Shown here: piece by piece, positions 8,043 to 17,190 of the stretch | Position numbering within the stretch: the first letter of the stretch is position 1 | How the letters are laid out: every line of letters starts with the position of its first letter | Origin: Seohaeicola_A nanhaiensis | Lineage (GTDB): Bacteria; Pseudomonadota; Alphaproteobacteria; Rhodobacterales; Rhodobacteraceae | Direction of reading: 5' to 3' | DNA: 64,000 nucleotides | Assembly: GCF_042654245.1 (NCBI RefSeq) | Contig: NZ_JBHSGI010000009.1 | Location: 1-64,000, forward strand | Translations under genes and position numbers: made by a program | The notes under the pieces: model-generated | Told to the model about the DNA's origin: nothing | What the model saw: only the letters and a program-made list of their open reading frames with translations | The model's database searches: none

Positions 8043-9617
8043 GTGAGAATAGGCACTCCCACGGAAGTATTTGAGGGCGAAAACCGCGTCGCCATGACTC
8101 CGGACAGCGCAACCGCCCTGCAGAAGCTCGGCCACACCTGCCTGATCCAGTCCGGAGCGGGCCTGAAAGCCGGATTTTCCGACGCGGCCTACGAAGCCGC
8201 GGGTGTCGAGGTCGTCAAGACCGCTGCCGATCTCTGGGCCAAGGCCGAGGTTGTCGCCAAGGTGCGCCCGCCCAGCGAAGCCGAAGTGGCGATGCTGAAG
8301 GACGGCCAGACGCTGATCTCCTTCTTCTACCCCGGCTCTAACGAAGCGCTGATGAAGCAGGCCGCCGACACCGGCGCCAGCGTCATCGCCATGGACATGG
8401 TGCCGCGTATTTCCCGCGCCCAGAAGATGGACGCGCTGTCGTCGATGGCCAATATCGCCGGCTATCGCGCCGTGATCGAGGCCGGCAACAACTTCGGACG
8501 CTTCTTCACCGGGCAGGTGACCGCTGCCGGCAAGGTTCCCCCGGCCAAGGTGCTGGTGATCGGTGCCGGTGTGGCGGGTCTTGCCGCCATCGGCACCTCC
8601 ACTTCGCTCGGCGCCATCACGCTCGCCTTCGACGTGCGCCCTGAGGTCGCCGAACAGATCGAGTCGATGGGCGCGGAATTCGTCTATCTCGATTTCGAAG
8701 GCCCGGCCCAGGACGGCGCCGCCACCGGGGGCTATGCCGCGCCCTCTTCGCCGGAGTTCCGCGAGGCACAGCTCAAAAAGTTCCGCGAACTGGCCCCGCA
8801 GGTCGATATCGTCATCTCCACCGCCCTGATCCCGAACCGGCCCGCGCCGGTGCTCTGGACCAGGGACATGGTCGAAATGATGAAGCCCGGCTCGGTCATC
8901 GTCGACCTTGCCGCCGAACGCGGCGGCAACTGCGAACTGACAGTGCCCGACCAGAAGATCGTCACCGACAATGGCGTGACCATCGTCGGCTATACCGATT
9001 TCCCCAGCCGCATGGCGGCCCAGGCCTCGACGCTCTATGCCACCAACATCCGTCACATGATGACGGACCTGACCCCGGGCAAGGACGGCGTCGTCAATCA
9101 CAACATGGAAGACGACGTGATCCGCGGGGCGACCGTCACCCACGCCAAGGCCGTCACCTTCCCGCCGCCGCCGCCCAAGGTTCAGGCCATTGCCGCGCAG
9201 AAGCCAAAGGAAAAGGCCAAGGAACTGACCCCGGAAGAGCGCAAGGCCCAGGACATCGCGGCCTTCAAGGCGCAGACCCGCAGCCAGGTCGGCGTCTTGC
9301 TGGTTGGCGGCCTGCTGATGCTGCTGATCGGCGCCTATGCGCCCGAAAGCTTCATGAGCCACTTCATCGTCTTCGCGCTGGCCTGCTTCGTCGGCTTCCA
9401 GGTGATCTGGAACGTCAGCCATGCGCTGCACACCCCGCTCATGGCCGTGACCAACGCGATCTCGGGCATCGTCATCCTTGGCGCCCTGCTCCAGATCGGC
9501 GCGGGCAACTGGCTGGTGGTCATCCTGAGCTTTGTCTCGGTGCTCATCGCCTCCATCAACATCGTCGGCGGGTTCCTCGTGACCCGGCGCATGTTGGCCA
9601 TGTTCCAGAAGTCGTAA
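8043..9617 (+). CDS. pntA: Proton-translocating NAD(P) transhydrogenase, alpha subunit
   Basis: A 524-residue alpha subunit. Residues 1-380 form the alanine dehydrogenase-like NAD(H)-binding domain I (VIGAGVAGLAAIG nucleotide loop near residue 175). A lysine/glutamate-rich linker (about 385-425) leads to three or four membrane helices. It therefore has the one-chain PntA layout rather than split PntAA/PntAB. With PntB it uses the proton gradient to drive hydride transfer from NADH to NADP+, supplying NADPH. The start is a GTG at 8043 preceded by AAGGGGA. It is co-transcribed with pntB after a 10-base gap. Confidence 0.95.
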   Translation: MRIGTPTEVFEGENRVAMTPDSATALQKLGHTCLIQSGAGLKAGFSDAAYEAAGVEVVKTAADLWAKAEVVAKVRPPSEAEVAMLKDGQTLISFFYPGSNEALMKQAADTGASVIAMDMVPRISRAQKMDALSSMANIAGYRAVIEAGNNFGRFFTGQVTAAGKVPPAKVLVIGAGVAGLAAIGTSTSLGAITLAFDVRPEVAEQIESMGAEFVYLDFEGPAQDGAATGGYAAPSSPEFREAQLKKFRELAPQVDIVISTALIPNRPAPVLWTRDMVEMMKPGSVIVDLAAERGGNCELTVPDQKIVTDNGVTIVGYTDFPSRMAAQASTLYATNIRHMMTDLTPGKDGVVNHNMEDDVIRGATVTHAKAVTFPPPPPKVQAIAAQKPKEKAKELTPEERKAQDIAAFKAQTRSQVGVLLVGGLLMLLIGAYAPESFMSHFIVFALACFVGFQVIWNVSHALHTPLMAVTNAISGIVILGALLQIGAGNWLVVILSFVSVLIASINIVGGFLVTRRMLAMFQKS

Positions 9618-9627
9618 GGGGCCCGCC

Positions 9628-11076
9628 ATGTTCTCTATCGGAATCACCTCGGCGGCCTATATCGCGGCGGCTGTCCTCTTCATCCTCTCGCTGGGTGGCC
9701 TCTCGAACCAGGAAAACGCCAAGCGCGCGGTCTGGTACGGCATCGCCGGCATGGCGCTGGCCGTCATCGCCACCGTCTTCGGCCCCGGCGTCTACAACGT
9801 CTGGCTGATCCTGATCGCCGTCGCGGCGGGCGCGTTTGCCGGACAGTATGTCGCCGCCCGCGTGCAGATGACAGAAATGCCCCAGCTGGTCGCGGCGCTG
9901 CACAGCTTCGTCGGCCTCGCCGCCGTCTTCATCGGCCTGAACGCCGACATCATGCTGTCCTCCGTGCTCGACCTGAAGGCCGCCGGCATCGACGAGGCAG
10001 CGGCCCAGCTGACCGGCTTCGGCAAGAAGCTCTGGCACAAGGACGCGGTGGAAATCGCGATCCTCAAGGTCGAGGTCTTCCTTGGCATCTTCATCGGCGC
10101 CGTGACCTTCACCGGCTCGGTCGTCGCCTTCGGCAAGCTGGCCGGCAAGGTCGACGGCAAGCCGTCACAGATGCCCGGCGGCCACATGCTGAACGCCGCC
10201 GCGCTGGCCGCCTGCATCGTGCTCGGCCTGCTCTACATGACTGGCTCGGGCATCTGGACCATGGTGCTGGTGACGCTGATCGCAGGCTTCATCGGCTGGC
10301 ACCTCATCATGGGCATCGGCGGCGCAGACATGCCGGTCGTGGTCTCGATGCTGAACAGCTATTCCGGCTGGGCCGCGGCCGCCATCGGCTTTACCCTCGG
10401 CAATGACCTGCTGATCGTCACCGGCGCGCTGGTCGGCTCCTCGGGCGCGATCCTGTCCTACATCATGTGCAAGGCGATGAACCGCAAGTTCGTCAACGTG
10501 ATCCTCGGCGGCTTCGGCGGCACCTCGGGGCCGGCGCAGGACATCGAGGGCGAGATGATCGCCATCGACGCCGACGGCGTCGCTGCGGCACTGAACGATG
10601 CCGACTCGGTCATCATCATCCCGGGCTACGGCATGGCCGTGGCGCAGGCCCAGCAGGCGGTGGCCGAACTCACCCGCAAGCTGCGCGCCCGCGGGAAAGA
10701 GGTGCGCTTTGCCATCCACCCGGTGGCGGGCCGCCTGCCCGGCCACATGAACGTGCTGCTGGCCGAGGCCAAGGTGCCCTACGACATTGTGCTGGAAATG
10801 GACGAGATCAACGAGGACTTCCCGAACACCGACGTCGCCATCGTCATCGGCTCGAACGACATCGTGAACCCGGCGGCGCAGGAAGACCCGAACTCGCCCA
10901 TCGCCGGGATGCCGGTGCTGGAGTGCTGGAAGGCCAAGCAGGTTTTCGTCTCCAAGCGCGGCCAGGGCACGGGATACTCGGGCATCGAGAACCCGCTGTT
11001 CTACAAGGAGAACACGCGCATGTTCTACGGCGATGCCAAGGCAAGCCTCGACAAGCTGATCCCGATGATCGACTGA
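9628..11076 (+). CDS. pntB: Proton-translocating NAD(P) transhydrogenase, beta subunit
   Basis: A 482-residue beta subunit. The N-terminal 260 residues are a run of about nine hydrophobic helices (domain II, the proton channel). The C-terminal domain III binds NADP(H), seen in IIIPGYGMAVAQAQ and the later GSNDIVNPAAQEDPNSPIAG and KRGQGTGYSG motifs. It starts at ATG 9628, ten bases after pntA, and a strong intrinsic terminator follows at 11099. Length and domain order are standard. Confidence 0.96.
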   Translation: MFSIGITSAAYIAAAVLFILSLGGLSNQENAKRAVWYGIAGMALAVIATVFGPGVYNVWLILIAVAAGAFAGQYVAARVQMTEMPQLVAALHSFVGLAAVFIGLNADIMLSSVLDLKAAGIDEAAAQLTGFGKKLWHKDAVEIAILKVEVFLGIFIGAVTFTGSVVAFGKLAGKVDGKPSQMPGGHMLNAAALAACIVLGLLYMTGSGIWTMVLVTLIAGFIGWHLIMGIGGADMPVVVSMLNSYSGWAAAAIGFTLGNDLLIVTGALVGSSGAILSYIMCKAMNRKFVNVILGGFGGTSGPAQDIEGEMIAIDADGVAAALNDADSVIIIPGYGMAVAQAQQAVAELTRKLRARGKEVRFAIHPVAGRLPGHMNVLLAEAKVPYDIVLEMDEINEDFPNTDVAIVIGSNDIVNPAAQEDPNSPIAGMPVLECWKAKQVFVSKRGQGTGYSGIENPLFYKENTRMFYGDAKASLDKLIPMID

Positions 11077-11098
11077 CCCGGAGATTCCGGACAAATGC

Positions 11099-11129
11099 AA
11101 AGGGCGGCGCACAACGCGCCGCCCTTTTT
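11099..11129 (+). terminator. Intrinsic terminator after pntB
   Basis: AAAGGGCGGCGC and GCGCCGCCCTTT form a perfect 12-bp stem with loop ACAAC, followed by a T-run, 22 bases after the pntB stop. A classical Rho-independent terminator. Confidence 0.92.
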
Positions 11130-11157
11130 GTTTCGCCGCGCTCTGCGCGCCGACCGG

Positions 11158-11209
11158 CCGGGGGGCTCTGCCCCCCGGACCCCCCGAGGGTATTTGTGAA
11201 CCAGAGAAA
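11158..11209 (+). repeat. Dispersed hairpin-tail repeat, copy C1
   Basis: GGGGGGCTCTGCCCCCC forms a hairpin, then GGACCCCCCGAGGG, then TATTTGTGAACCAGAGAA. It faces copy C2 head to head across about 22 bases in the convergent gap between pntB and the flavoprotein gene. Confidence 0.8.
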
Positions 11210-11231
11210 GGCAAATGCACCGCGCCCCTGA

Positions 11232-11298
11232 TCTTCTCTGGTTTCCAAATTTCCTCGGGGGAGTCGCGCCGCAGGCGCGGCGGGGGCAGAGCCCCCTT
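11232..11298 (-). repeat. Dispersed hairpin-tail repeat, copy C2
   Basis: The minus-strand reading gives a GGGGGCTCTGCCCCC hairpin, a second GC-rich arm, GAGG, AAATTTGG and AACCAGAGAAG. It is 18 bases past the stop of the minus-strand flavoprotein gene. Its tail is an inverted copy of the C1 tail. Confidence 0.8.
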
Positions 11299-11315
11299 CC
11301 CGGCCGCGACCGGCG

Positions 11316-13754
11316 CTACATCCGCACCCTTTCGCCGTCAGGGTCGTACATCGGCCGGGACGAGGCCAGCGCCGGCACCCGCACACCCGCCACGTCCACC
11401 TCCCAGCGGGAGGCCAGCAGGTCGGCCAGCGCTTCGCCGCGGCAAGGCACATAACCCATGCCGATGGCCGCGCCCAGATGGTGGCCATAGGCCCCTGATG
11501 ATAGATGCCCGACGATCTTGCCGTCGCGCAGCAGCGGTTCGTTGTGGTAGAGCAGCGGTTCGGGATCGGTCAGGCGGAACTGCAACATGCGCCGGTCGAG
11601 GCCCGCCTCCTTCTTGCGCAGCACCGCCTCGCGGCCGATGAATTTTGGCTTGGCCGTCTTCACTGCGAACCCCAGCCCGGCTTCCAGGACATGATCCTCG
11701 CAGGTGATGTCGTGCCCGAAATGACGGAAGCCTTTCTCGATCCGCGCGCAGTCCATCATGTGCATTCCGCAGAGCCGAAGGCCAAGGCCCTGCCCGGCCT
11801 CCCACAGCGTCTCGAAGGCATGGCCCGCCATATCGGCCGAGACGTAGATTTCCCAGCCCAACTCGCCCACGTAGGACACCCGGTGCGCCCGCGCGAGGCC
11901 AAGGCCGAGCTCGATGTCCTGCATGGTGCCGAAGGGATTGGCCGCGTTCGAGAAATCGTTGGGCGAGACCAGCTGCATTAGCTCGCGCGCGCGCGGTCCC
12001 ATCACCGCCAGCACGCCTTCGCCCGCCGTCACGTCGGTGATGACGACCCGCCGGTCGCCCAGGGCCCGGCGCAGCCAGGTCTCGTCCGCCAGCCGTGTCG
12101 CGGCCGGGGTCACCACCAGATAGGCGGTTTCGGACAGCCGGGTCACCGTCACGTCGGCCTCGATCCCGCCTCTGGCGTTCAGGAACTGGGTGTAGACGAT
12201 CTTGCCCATCGGCACCGCCATCTCGGCGCCGCAGACATGGTTGAGGAAGGATTCAGCGTCCGGTCCCTCGACCCGCAGCTTGCCGAAGGACGACATGTCA
12301 TACATGCCCACCCCGCCGCGCACCGCCGCCAGTTCGGCCGCGACATTGGGAAAGAAGCTCTGCCGCCCCCAGGTATAGGTGTATTCCGCCGCCTGCCCGG
12401 GCCGCACGAACCAGTTGGCCCGCTCCCAGCCCGCCAGTTCGCCGAAGACCGCGCCGCGCTCGGCCAGATGCGCGTGGAAGGGCGTGCGCCGCACGCCGCG
12501 CGCGCTCGCCTTCTGGCGGAACGGGAAGTGGTCGGCGTAGAGCAATCCCAGCGTCTCGGAGGCGCGCTCCCGAAGGTAGCGCGCATTGCCCTGGAAGGGC
12601 TGCGCCCGCGCGATGTCCACGTCGCCCAGATCGAAGGGTCGGGCGCCGTCCTCCATCCACTGCGCCAACGCCATGCCCGCGCCGCCCGCCGACTGGATGC
12701 CGATGGAGTTGAATCCAGCCGCGATCCAGACGTTGTCCATCTCGGGCGCCAGACCCAGGTGATAGGCGTTGTCGGGCGTGAAGCTCTCGGGCCCGTTGAA
12801 GAAGGTGTGGATCCCCGCCTGCCCCAGGATCGGCATCCGGTTCACCGCCATTTCCAGGATGGGTTCGAAATGGTCGAAATCCTCGGGCAGCTGGTCGAAC
12901 TCGAAATCCGGGCGCGGCGGGCCCCAGGGCTTGCCCTTCGGCTCGAAGGCGCCAAGCATCAGCTTGCCGGCGTCGACCTTGAAATAGGCGCATTCGTCCG
13001 GCACGCGCAGGACGGGAAGCTGGTCCAGCCCCGCGATGGGTTCGGAGACGATGTAGAAGTGCTCGCAGGCCTGCAGGGGGACGTTCACCCCGGCCATGCG
13101 CCCAACATCGCGGCCCCAGAGACCGCCGCAGTTCACCACCATCTCGCAGGCAATATGCCCCGGCCCCTCGGCCGAAACGTAATCGACCCCGGTGATCCGG
13201 CGGCCCGCCTTGGTGAAACCCGTCACGGCCGTATGCTCGGCGATCAGCGCCCCGCGCTGCCGCGCGCCCTTCGCAAGGGACAGCGCGATATTGCCGGGGT
13301 CGCCCTGTCCGTCCTTCGGCAGATAGACGCCCGCCACCACCCCGTCGAGATTCAGATGCGGATAGCGCGCGCCGATTTCCTCCGGCGTGATCTCCTCGAT
13401 CTCGACCCCGAAGGCCCGCGCCATGGCGGCCGAGCGGAAGATCTCTTCCCGCCGCTCGGGCGTCAGCGCGGCGGTAATCGACCCTACACGGCGGAACCCG
13501 GTTGCAACGCCGGTTTCCGCCTCGAGCCCGCCGTAAAGCTCCTGGCTGTATTTCGCGAGCCGCGTCATGTTCGAGGTCGCCCGCAGCTGTGCGATCAGAC
13601 CGGCGGCATGCCAGGTCGTGCCCGAGGTCAACTGCTTGCGTTCCAGCAGCACCACGTCGGTCCAGCCGAGTTTGGTCAGGTGGTAGGCGACGGAACAGCC
13701 GACGATACCGCCGCCGATGATGACGACGCGGGCCTTGTCAGGAAGTGCTGGCAT
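11316..13754 (-). CDS. Dimethylglycine/sarcosine dehydrogenase-like FAD enzyme (DAO + GcvT), paralogue 1
   Basis: An 812-residue two-part flavoprotein. Residues 1-400 are a DAO-type FAD domain beginning with VVIIGGGIVGCSVAYHL; TTWHAAGL near residue 48 carries the histidine that in dimethylglycine and sarcosine dehydrogenases bonds FAD covalently. Residues 420-812 are a GcvT/T-protein-like folate domain (FLNHVCGAEM, YVGELGWEIYV, RIEKGFRHFGHD, SSGAYGH). The family oxidatively demethylates N-methyl groups and passes the one-carbon unit to tetrahydrofolate. The exact amine substrate cannot be read. It lies 104 bases downstream of the homocysteine methyltransferase gene, with repeat copy E between, so it may be a separate transcript. 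Confidence 0.85.
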   Translation of the reverse strand: MPALPDKARVVIIGGGIVGCSVAYHLTKLGWTDVVLLERKQLTSGTTWHAAGLIAQLRATSNMTRLAKYSQELYGGLEAETGVATGFRRVGSITAALTPERREEIFRSAAMARAFGVEIEEITPEEIGARYPHLNLDGVVAGVYLPKDGQGDPGNIALSLAKGARQRGALIAEHTAVTGFTKAGRRITGVDYVSAEGPGHIACEMVVNCGGLWGRDVGRMAGVNVPLQACEHFYIVSEPIAGLDQLPVLRVPDECAYFKVDAGKLMLGAFEPKGKPWGPPRPDFEFDQLPEDFDHFEPILEMAVNRMPILGQAGIHTFFNGPESFTPDNAYHLGLAPEMDNVWIAAGFNSIGIQSAGGAGMALAQWMEDGARPFDLGDVDIARAQPFQGNARYLRERASETLGLLYADHFPFRQKASARGVRRTPFHAHLAERGAVFGELAGWERANWFVRPGQAAEYTYTWGRQSFFPNVAAELAAVRGGVGMYDMSSFGKLRVEGPDAESFLNHVCGAEMAVPMGKIVYTQFLNARGGIEADVTVTRLSETAYLVVTPAATRLADETWLRRALGDRRVVITDVTAGEGVLAVMGPRARELMQLVSPNDFSNAANPFGTMQDIELGLGLARAHRVSYVGELGWEIYVSADMAGHAFETLWEAGQGLGLRLCGMHMMDCARIEKGFRHFGHDITCEDHVLEAGLGFAVKTAKPKFIGREAVLRKKEAGLDRRMLQFRLTDPEPLLYHNEPLLRDGKIVGHLSSGAYGHHLGAAIGMGYVPCRGEALADLLASRWEVDVAGVRVPALASSRPMYDPDGERVRM

Positions 13755-13796
13755 TCGGGAAACCTTTCAGGTTTCGGATCGCCGGCGCGATCCGAC

Positions 13797-13850
13797 CGGG
13801 GCGGGGGGCGCTGCCCCCCGAGCCCCCCGGAGTATTGGCAAAGAGAAGAA
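13797..13850 (+). repeat. Dispersed hairpin-tail repeat, copy E
   Basis: GGGGGGCGCTGCCCCCC hairpin, then GAGCCCCCCGGAG, TATTGG, CAAAGAGAAGAAG: a diverged copy. It lies between two minus-strand genes, eight bases past the homocysteine methyltransferase stop, but in the plus orientation, opposite to transcription. Confidence 0.6.
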
Positions 13851-13858
13851 GCAGGGGG

Positions 13859-14755
13859 TCAGACAATGCGATGGCCCGCCGCGCGCAGACGCCGCGCGAG
13901 TTCCGCGATATGGGCCGGCCCGACCTCGCAGCAGCCGCCGAGGATCGTCGCGCCATGGTCGATCCAGGTCATCGCCTGATCCGCATAGGCCGCGGGCGTC
14001 AGGTCGCTCCGCCGTTCCAGCGAAGCGACAGTTGGCGCATCCTTGAGGAAGTCCTCTGAGATGCGGGTAAAGCCGTTGGCATAGGCACCGAAGGGCAGAC
14101 CCATGGGCGCGAGGATGTCGAGCGCCGCGGCAATGACCTCGGGCGGCGAGCAGTTGATCAGGACCGCCTCGGGCGCGAAGTCCCGCAGCAGCGGCGCGAT
14201 TTCGGCCAGCGGCTCGCCCGAGCGCAGGCGCGTTCCGTCGGCATCTGTGACCGTGAAGCCGATCCAGACCGGTTTGCCCAGATCCGAGACGCCCTTCAGC
14301 GCCCCCTCGGCCTCGCGCAGCGAGGAGACGGTCTCGATCAGCAGGATATCCACCCGGGGTGCCATCACTGCGGCGACTTCGTGAAATCTGGGCGCGGCGA
14401 TCCCGGGATCGGGATCCAGATCGGGGCGGTAGCTGGCCAGCAGCGGCCCCAACGCGCCGGCGATGCGCCCGCTGCCATGGTCAGCGCGGGCCGTTTCGGC
14501 CTGGGTCAGGGCGCTGTCCAGCAACGCGGGCAGGTCGCCCTCCATCCCCAGCGGCGCCAGCCGCGAGCGGTGCAGCGCATAGGAGTTGGCCGTCGCGATG
14601 GTCGCGCCGGCAGCGAAATACTCGCGATGCAGCGCGCCCACCATCTCGGGGTGGTCGATCAGCACCCGCGTCGACCACAGCCGCTGGTCCATCACATCCG
14701 CGCGGCGTACCAGCTCCTGGCCGATGGAGCCGTCGAGAAGGGTAATGTCGCTCAT
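13859..14755 (-). CDS. Homocysteine S-methyltransferase family protein (betaine/DMSP type)
   Basis: A 298-residue zinc-dependent methyltransferase domain. It opens with LLDGSIGQELVRR, as in the BHMT/HMT family; zinc ligands are the cysteine in LINCSPPEV and the adjacent pair in GGCCEVGP. The family moves a methyl group from betaine, S-methylmethionine or a similar donor to homocysteine, making methionine. Its ATG overlaps the stop of the upstream flavoprotein gene (ATGA), so the two are coupled. That places methyl transfer and N-demethylation in one pathway, for which glycine betaine or another methylated osmolyte is the likely feedstock by inference. Confidence 0.85.
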   Translation of the reverse strand: MSDITLLDGSIGQELVRRADVMDQRLWSTRVLIDHPEMVGALHREYFAAGATIATANSYALHRSRLAPLGMEGDLPALLDSALTQAETARADHGSGRIAGALGPLLASYRPDLDPDPGIAAPRFHEVAAVMAPRVDILLIETVSSLREAEGALKGVSDLGKPVWIGFTVTDADGTRLRSGEPLAEIAPLLRDFAPEAVLINCSPPEVIAAALDILAPMGLPFGAYANGFTRISEDFLKDAPTVASLERRSDLTPAAYADQAMTWIDHGATILGGCCEVGPAHIAELARRLRAAGHRIV

Positions 14756-17190
14756 GCCCTCAGCCTTTCGTTCTTCGGATCCCAGACCGGCCCGTCCGGC
14801 ATGACCTCGGCGGCGCGTCGGTGGCCAAAGATGTCAACCTCGATCTGGGTGCCCGGCACCGCCAGATCGGCCCGCAGCATTCCCAGCGCCAGGGAGGCAT
14901 TGACGCGATAGCCCCAGGCGCCGGAGGTCGTCTCGCCCACCACCTCGCCGTCGTGCCAGAGCGTCGACATATAGGGCGCATCCACGGCGCCGGCATCGAC
15001 CTTCAGGGTCACGAACCGCTTTTTCGTTCCGGCCTGTTTCTCTTGGAGCAGAGTCGCTTTTCCGGGGAATTCCTTGTCGAAGCGCACGAAGCGGTCCAGC
15101 CCGCCTTCCAGCAGCGAATAGTCGGTGGACAGGTCGCCCTTCCAGGCGCGATAGCCCTTTTCGATCCGCAGCGCGTTCAGCGCCCACATGCCGAAGGGTC
15201 GCGCCCCGGCGGCCGCAACCGCGTCCCAGATCGCCGGCGCATCCTCGGGGGCGCAATGCAGCTCCCAGCCGAGTTCACCGGCGAAGGAGACCCGGATCAG
15301 GGCGCAAGGCCGGCCTGCCACATGGGTGTCGTATTGCACCGACAGCCAGGGCAGCGAAAGGTCGGCGTCGGTGAGCGGCGCCAGGATCTCCCGCGCCTTC
15401 GGCCCCGTGACCAGCAGGCATTCCACCGCGTCGGAATGATCGCTGACGGTCACTCCCGGCGGCGCCTTGCGCGAAAGCAGTTCGCCGTCGTGCCATTGCG
15501 CCACCCCGGCGGTGATCAGCCCGACCTCGTCCTCGCCATGCACAAGACAGGACATCTCGGTCAGGATCCGGCCGCGGCTGTCGGGGAAATAGACAAGGCC
15601 GATCTTGCCCTCGGCCGGCAGGCGAGAGCAGGTCAGGCTGTCGACAAAGGCGCGCGCGCCCGGCCCTTCGACCTTGAGCCGGGTAAAGCCGGAGATGGCC
15701 AGAATGCCGCAACTGTCCCGTACAGACTCGCATTCGGCCTTGATCCGCGACTCCCAGGGGCCGGCTCGGTTCCAGGTCTGCGTGGTCTCTTCCGACAGGT
15801 CATCGCCGGGCCCGGCAAACCAGTTCGCCCGTTCCCAGCCATTATAGGCCCCGAACTGCGCGCCGGCTGCCTCCAGCCGGGAATGCAGCGTGGACCGCCG
15901 CTTGCCGCGCCCGGCCGGCCAGGTATGCCAGGGGAAATGCATCGCGTATTCGTGGCCATAGGTCTCGATCCCCTTGGCGACGCAATAGTCTTGATCGGCA
16001 TAACCGGTGAAACGGCGCGGATCGCACGACCACATGTCCCATTCGGTCTGCCCCTCGGTCACCCATTCCGCCAGCACCTTGCCCGCACCGCCCGCCTGGG
16101 CGATGCCGAAGGTAAAGACGCAGGCCTCGAAGGCGTTCGGAACACCCGGCATCGGCCCGATCAGGGGCAGGCCGTCCGGCGCATAGGGGATCGGGCCGTT
16201 GATCACCTTGTTCACCCCGACCGAACCCAGCAGCGGCACGCGCGCGATGGCATCCTCGATATACCACTCCAGCCGCTCCAGGTCGTCGGGATAGAGCTGG
16301 AACGAGAAGTCCTCGGGCATCGGATCGTCCGGGCGGACCCAATGCGCCCGGCAGTTGCGCTCGTAGGGGCCAAGGTTCAGACCGGTCTTTTCCTGACGCA
16401 GGTAGTAGGAGGAATCCACGTCGCGCAGCAGCGGCAGCTTGTGACCCTGTTCGCGGGTCCAGGCGCTCAGTTCGGGGATTTCGTCGGTCAGCATGTATTG
16501 ATGGCTCATCACCATCATCGGCAGGCGCCGCCCGCCAAAAGGACGGAACCACTCTGCCACCCGCTGCGCGTAATAGCCGGCGGCATTCACCACGATCTCG
16601 CAGCGGATCTCGCCCTTGGGCGTCTCCACGATCCATTCGCCGTTTTCGCGCCGCACGCCTGTTGCCGGGCAGAACCGCTCGATCCGCGCGCCCATCTCGC
16701 GGGCGCCCTTGGCCAGCGCCTGGGTCAACTGCGCCGGGTCGATGTCTCCGTCCGACGGGTCGTACAGCGCGCCCTTCAGGTCATGCGGCTCTATGAAAGG
16801 GTATTTGCCCCTGATCTCATCCAGGCCGAGGATGTCGATCTCCATCCCCTGATACCGTCCCATCCCGCGCGCCCGGGCGAATTCCATCATCCGCGCGTCG
16901 GAATGCGCCAGCCGGATCGATCCGGTGACGTGGTAGTTCATCGGGTAATCCACCGCCGCGCCCAGTCCGCGATACAGCTCGGTGGAATAGCGCTGCATGT
17001 TCATGATCGACCACGAGGTCGAAAAGGTCGGCACATTACCCGCCGCGTGCCAGGTCGACCCGGCGGTCAGTTCGTTCTTTTCCAGCAGCACAGAGTCGGT
17101 CCAGCCCGCCTTGGCGAGGTGGTAAAGCGAAGAGGTGCCAACCGCACCGCCGCCGATGATGACCACGCGGGCCTGGGACGGAAAGGTCAT
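14752..17190 (-). CDS. Dimethylglycine/sarcosine dehydrogenase-like FAD enzyme (DAO + GcvT), paralogue 2
   Basis: A second 812-residue protein of the same architecture as the gene at 11316. The FAD loop is VVIIGGGAVGTSSLYHL and the flavin-linking motif GSTWHAAGN. The GcvT half shows VSFAGELGWELHC, LRIEKGYRAWKGD and TTSGAWGY. Despite the equal length, the two paralogues differ clearly (substrate-side segments such as MVMSHQYMLTDEIPEL here versus ACEHFYIVSEPI there), so they probably act on different substrates, for example successive demethylations. Its start directly abuts the stop of the GFA gene and its stop overlaps the methyltransferase start. Confidence 0.86.
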   Translation of the reverse strand: MTFPSQARVVIIGGGAVGTSSLYHLAKAGWTDSVLLEKNELTAGSTWHAAGNVPTFSTSWSIMNMQRYSTELYRGLGAAVDYPMNYHVTGSIRLAHSDARMMEFARARGMGRYQGMEIDILGLDEIRGKYPFIEPHDLKGALYDPSDGDIDPAQLTQALAKGAREMGARIERFCPATGVRRENGEWIVETPKGEIRCEIVVNAAGYYAQRVAEWFRPFGGRRLPMMVMSHQYMLTDEIPELSAWTREQGHKLPLLRDVDSSYYLRQEKTGLNLGPYERNCRAHWVRPDDPMPEDFSFQLYPDDLERLEWYIEDAIARVPLLGSVGVNKVINGPIPYAPDGLPLIGPMPGVPNAFEACVFTFGIAQAGGAGKVLAEWVTEGQTEWDMWSCDPRRFTGYADQDYCVAKGIETYGHEYAMHFPWHTWPAGRGKRRSTLHSRLEAAGAQFGAYNGWERANWFAGPGDDLSEETTQTWNRAGPWESRIKAECESVRDSCGILAISGFTRLKVEGPGARAFVDSLTCSRLPAEGKIGLVYFPDSRGRILTEMSCLVHGEDEVGLITAGVAQWHDGELLSRKAPPGVTVSDHSDAVECLLVTGPKAREILAPLTDADLSLPWLSVQYDTHVAGRPCALIRVSFAGELGWELHCAPEDAPAIWDAVAAAGARPFGMWALNALRIEKGYRAWKGDLSTDYSLLEGGLDRFVRFDKEFPGKATLLQEKQAGTKKRFVTLKVDAGAVDAPYMSTLWHDGEVVGETTSGAWGYRVNASLALGMLRADLAVPGTQIEVDIFGHRRAAEVMPDGPVWDPKNERLRA

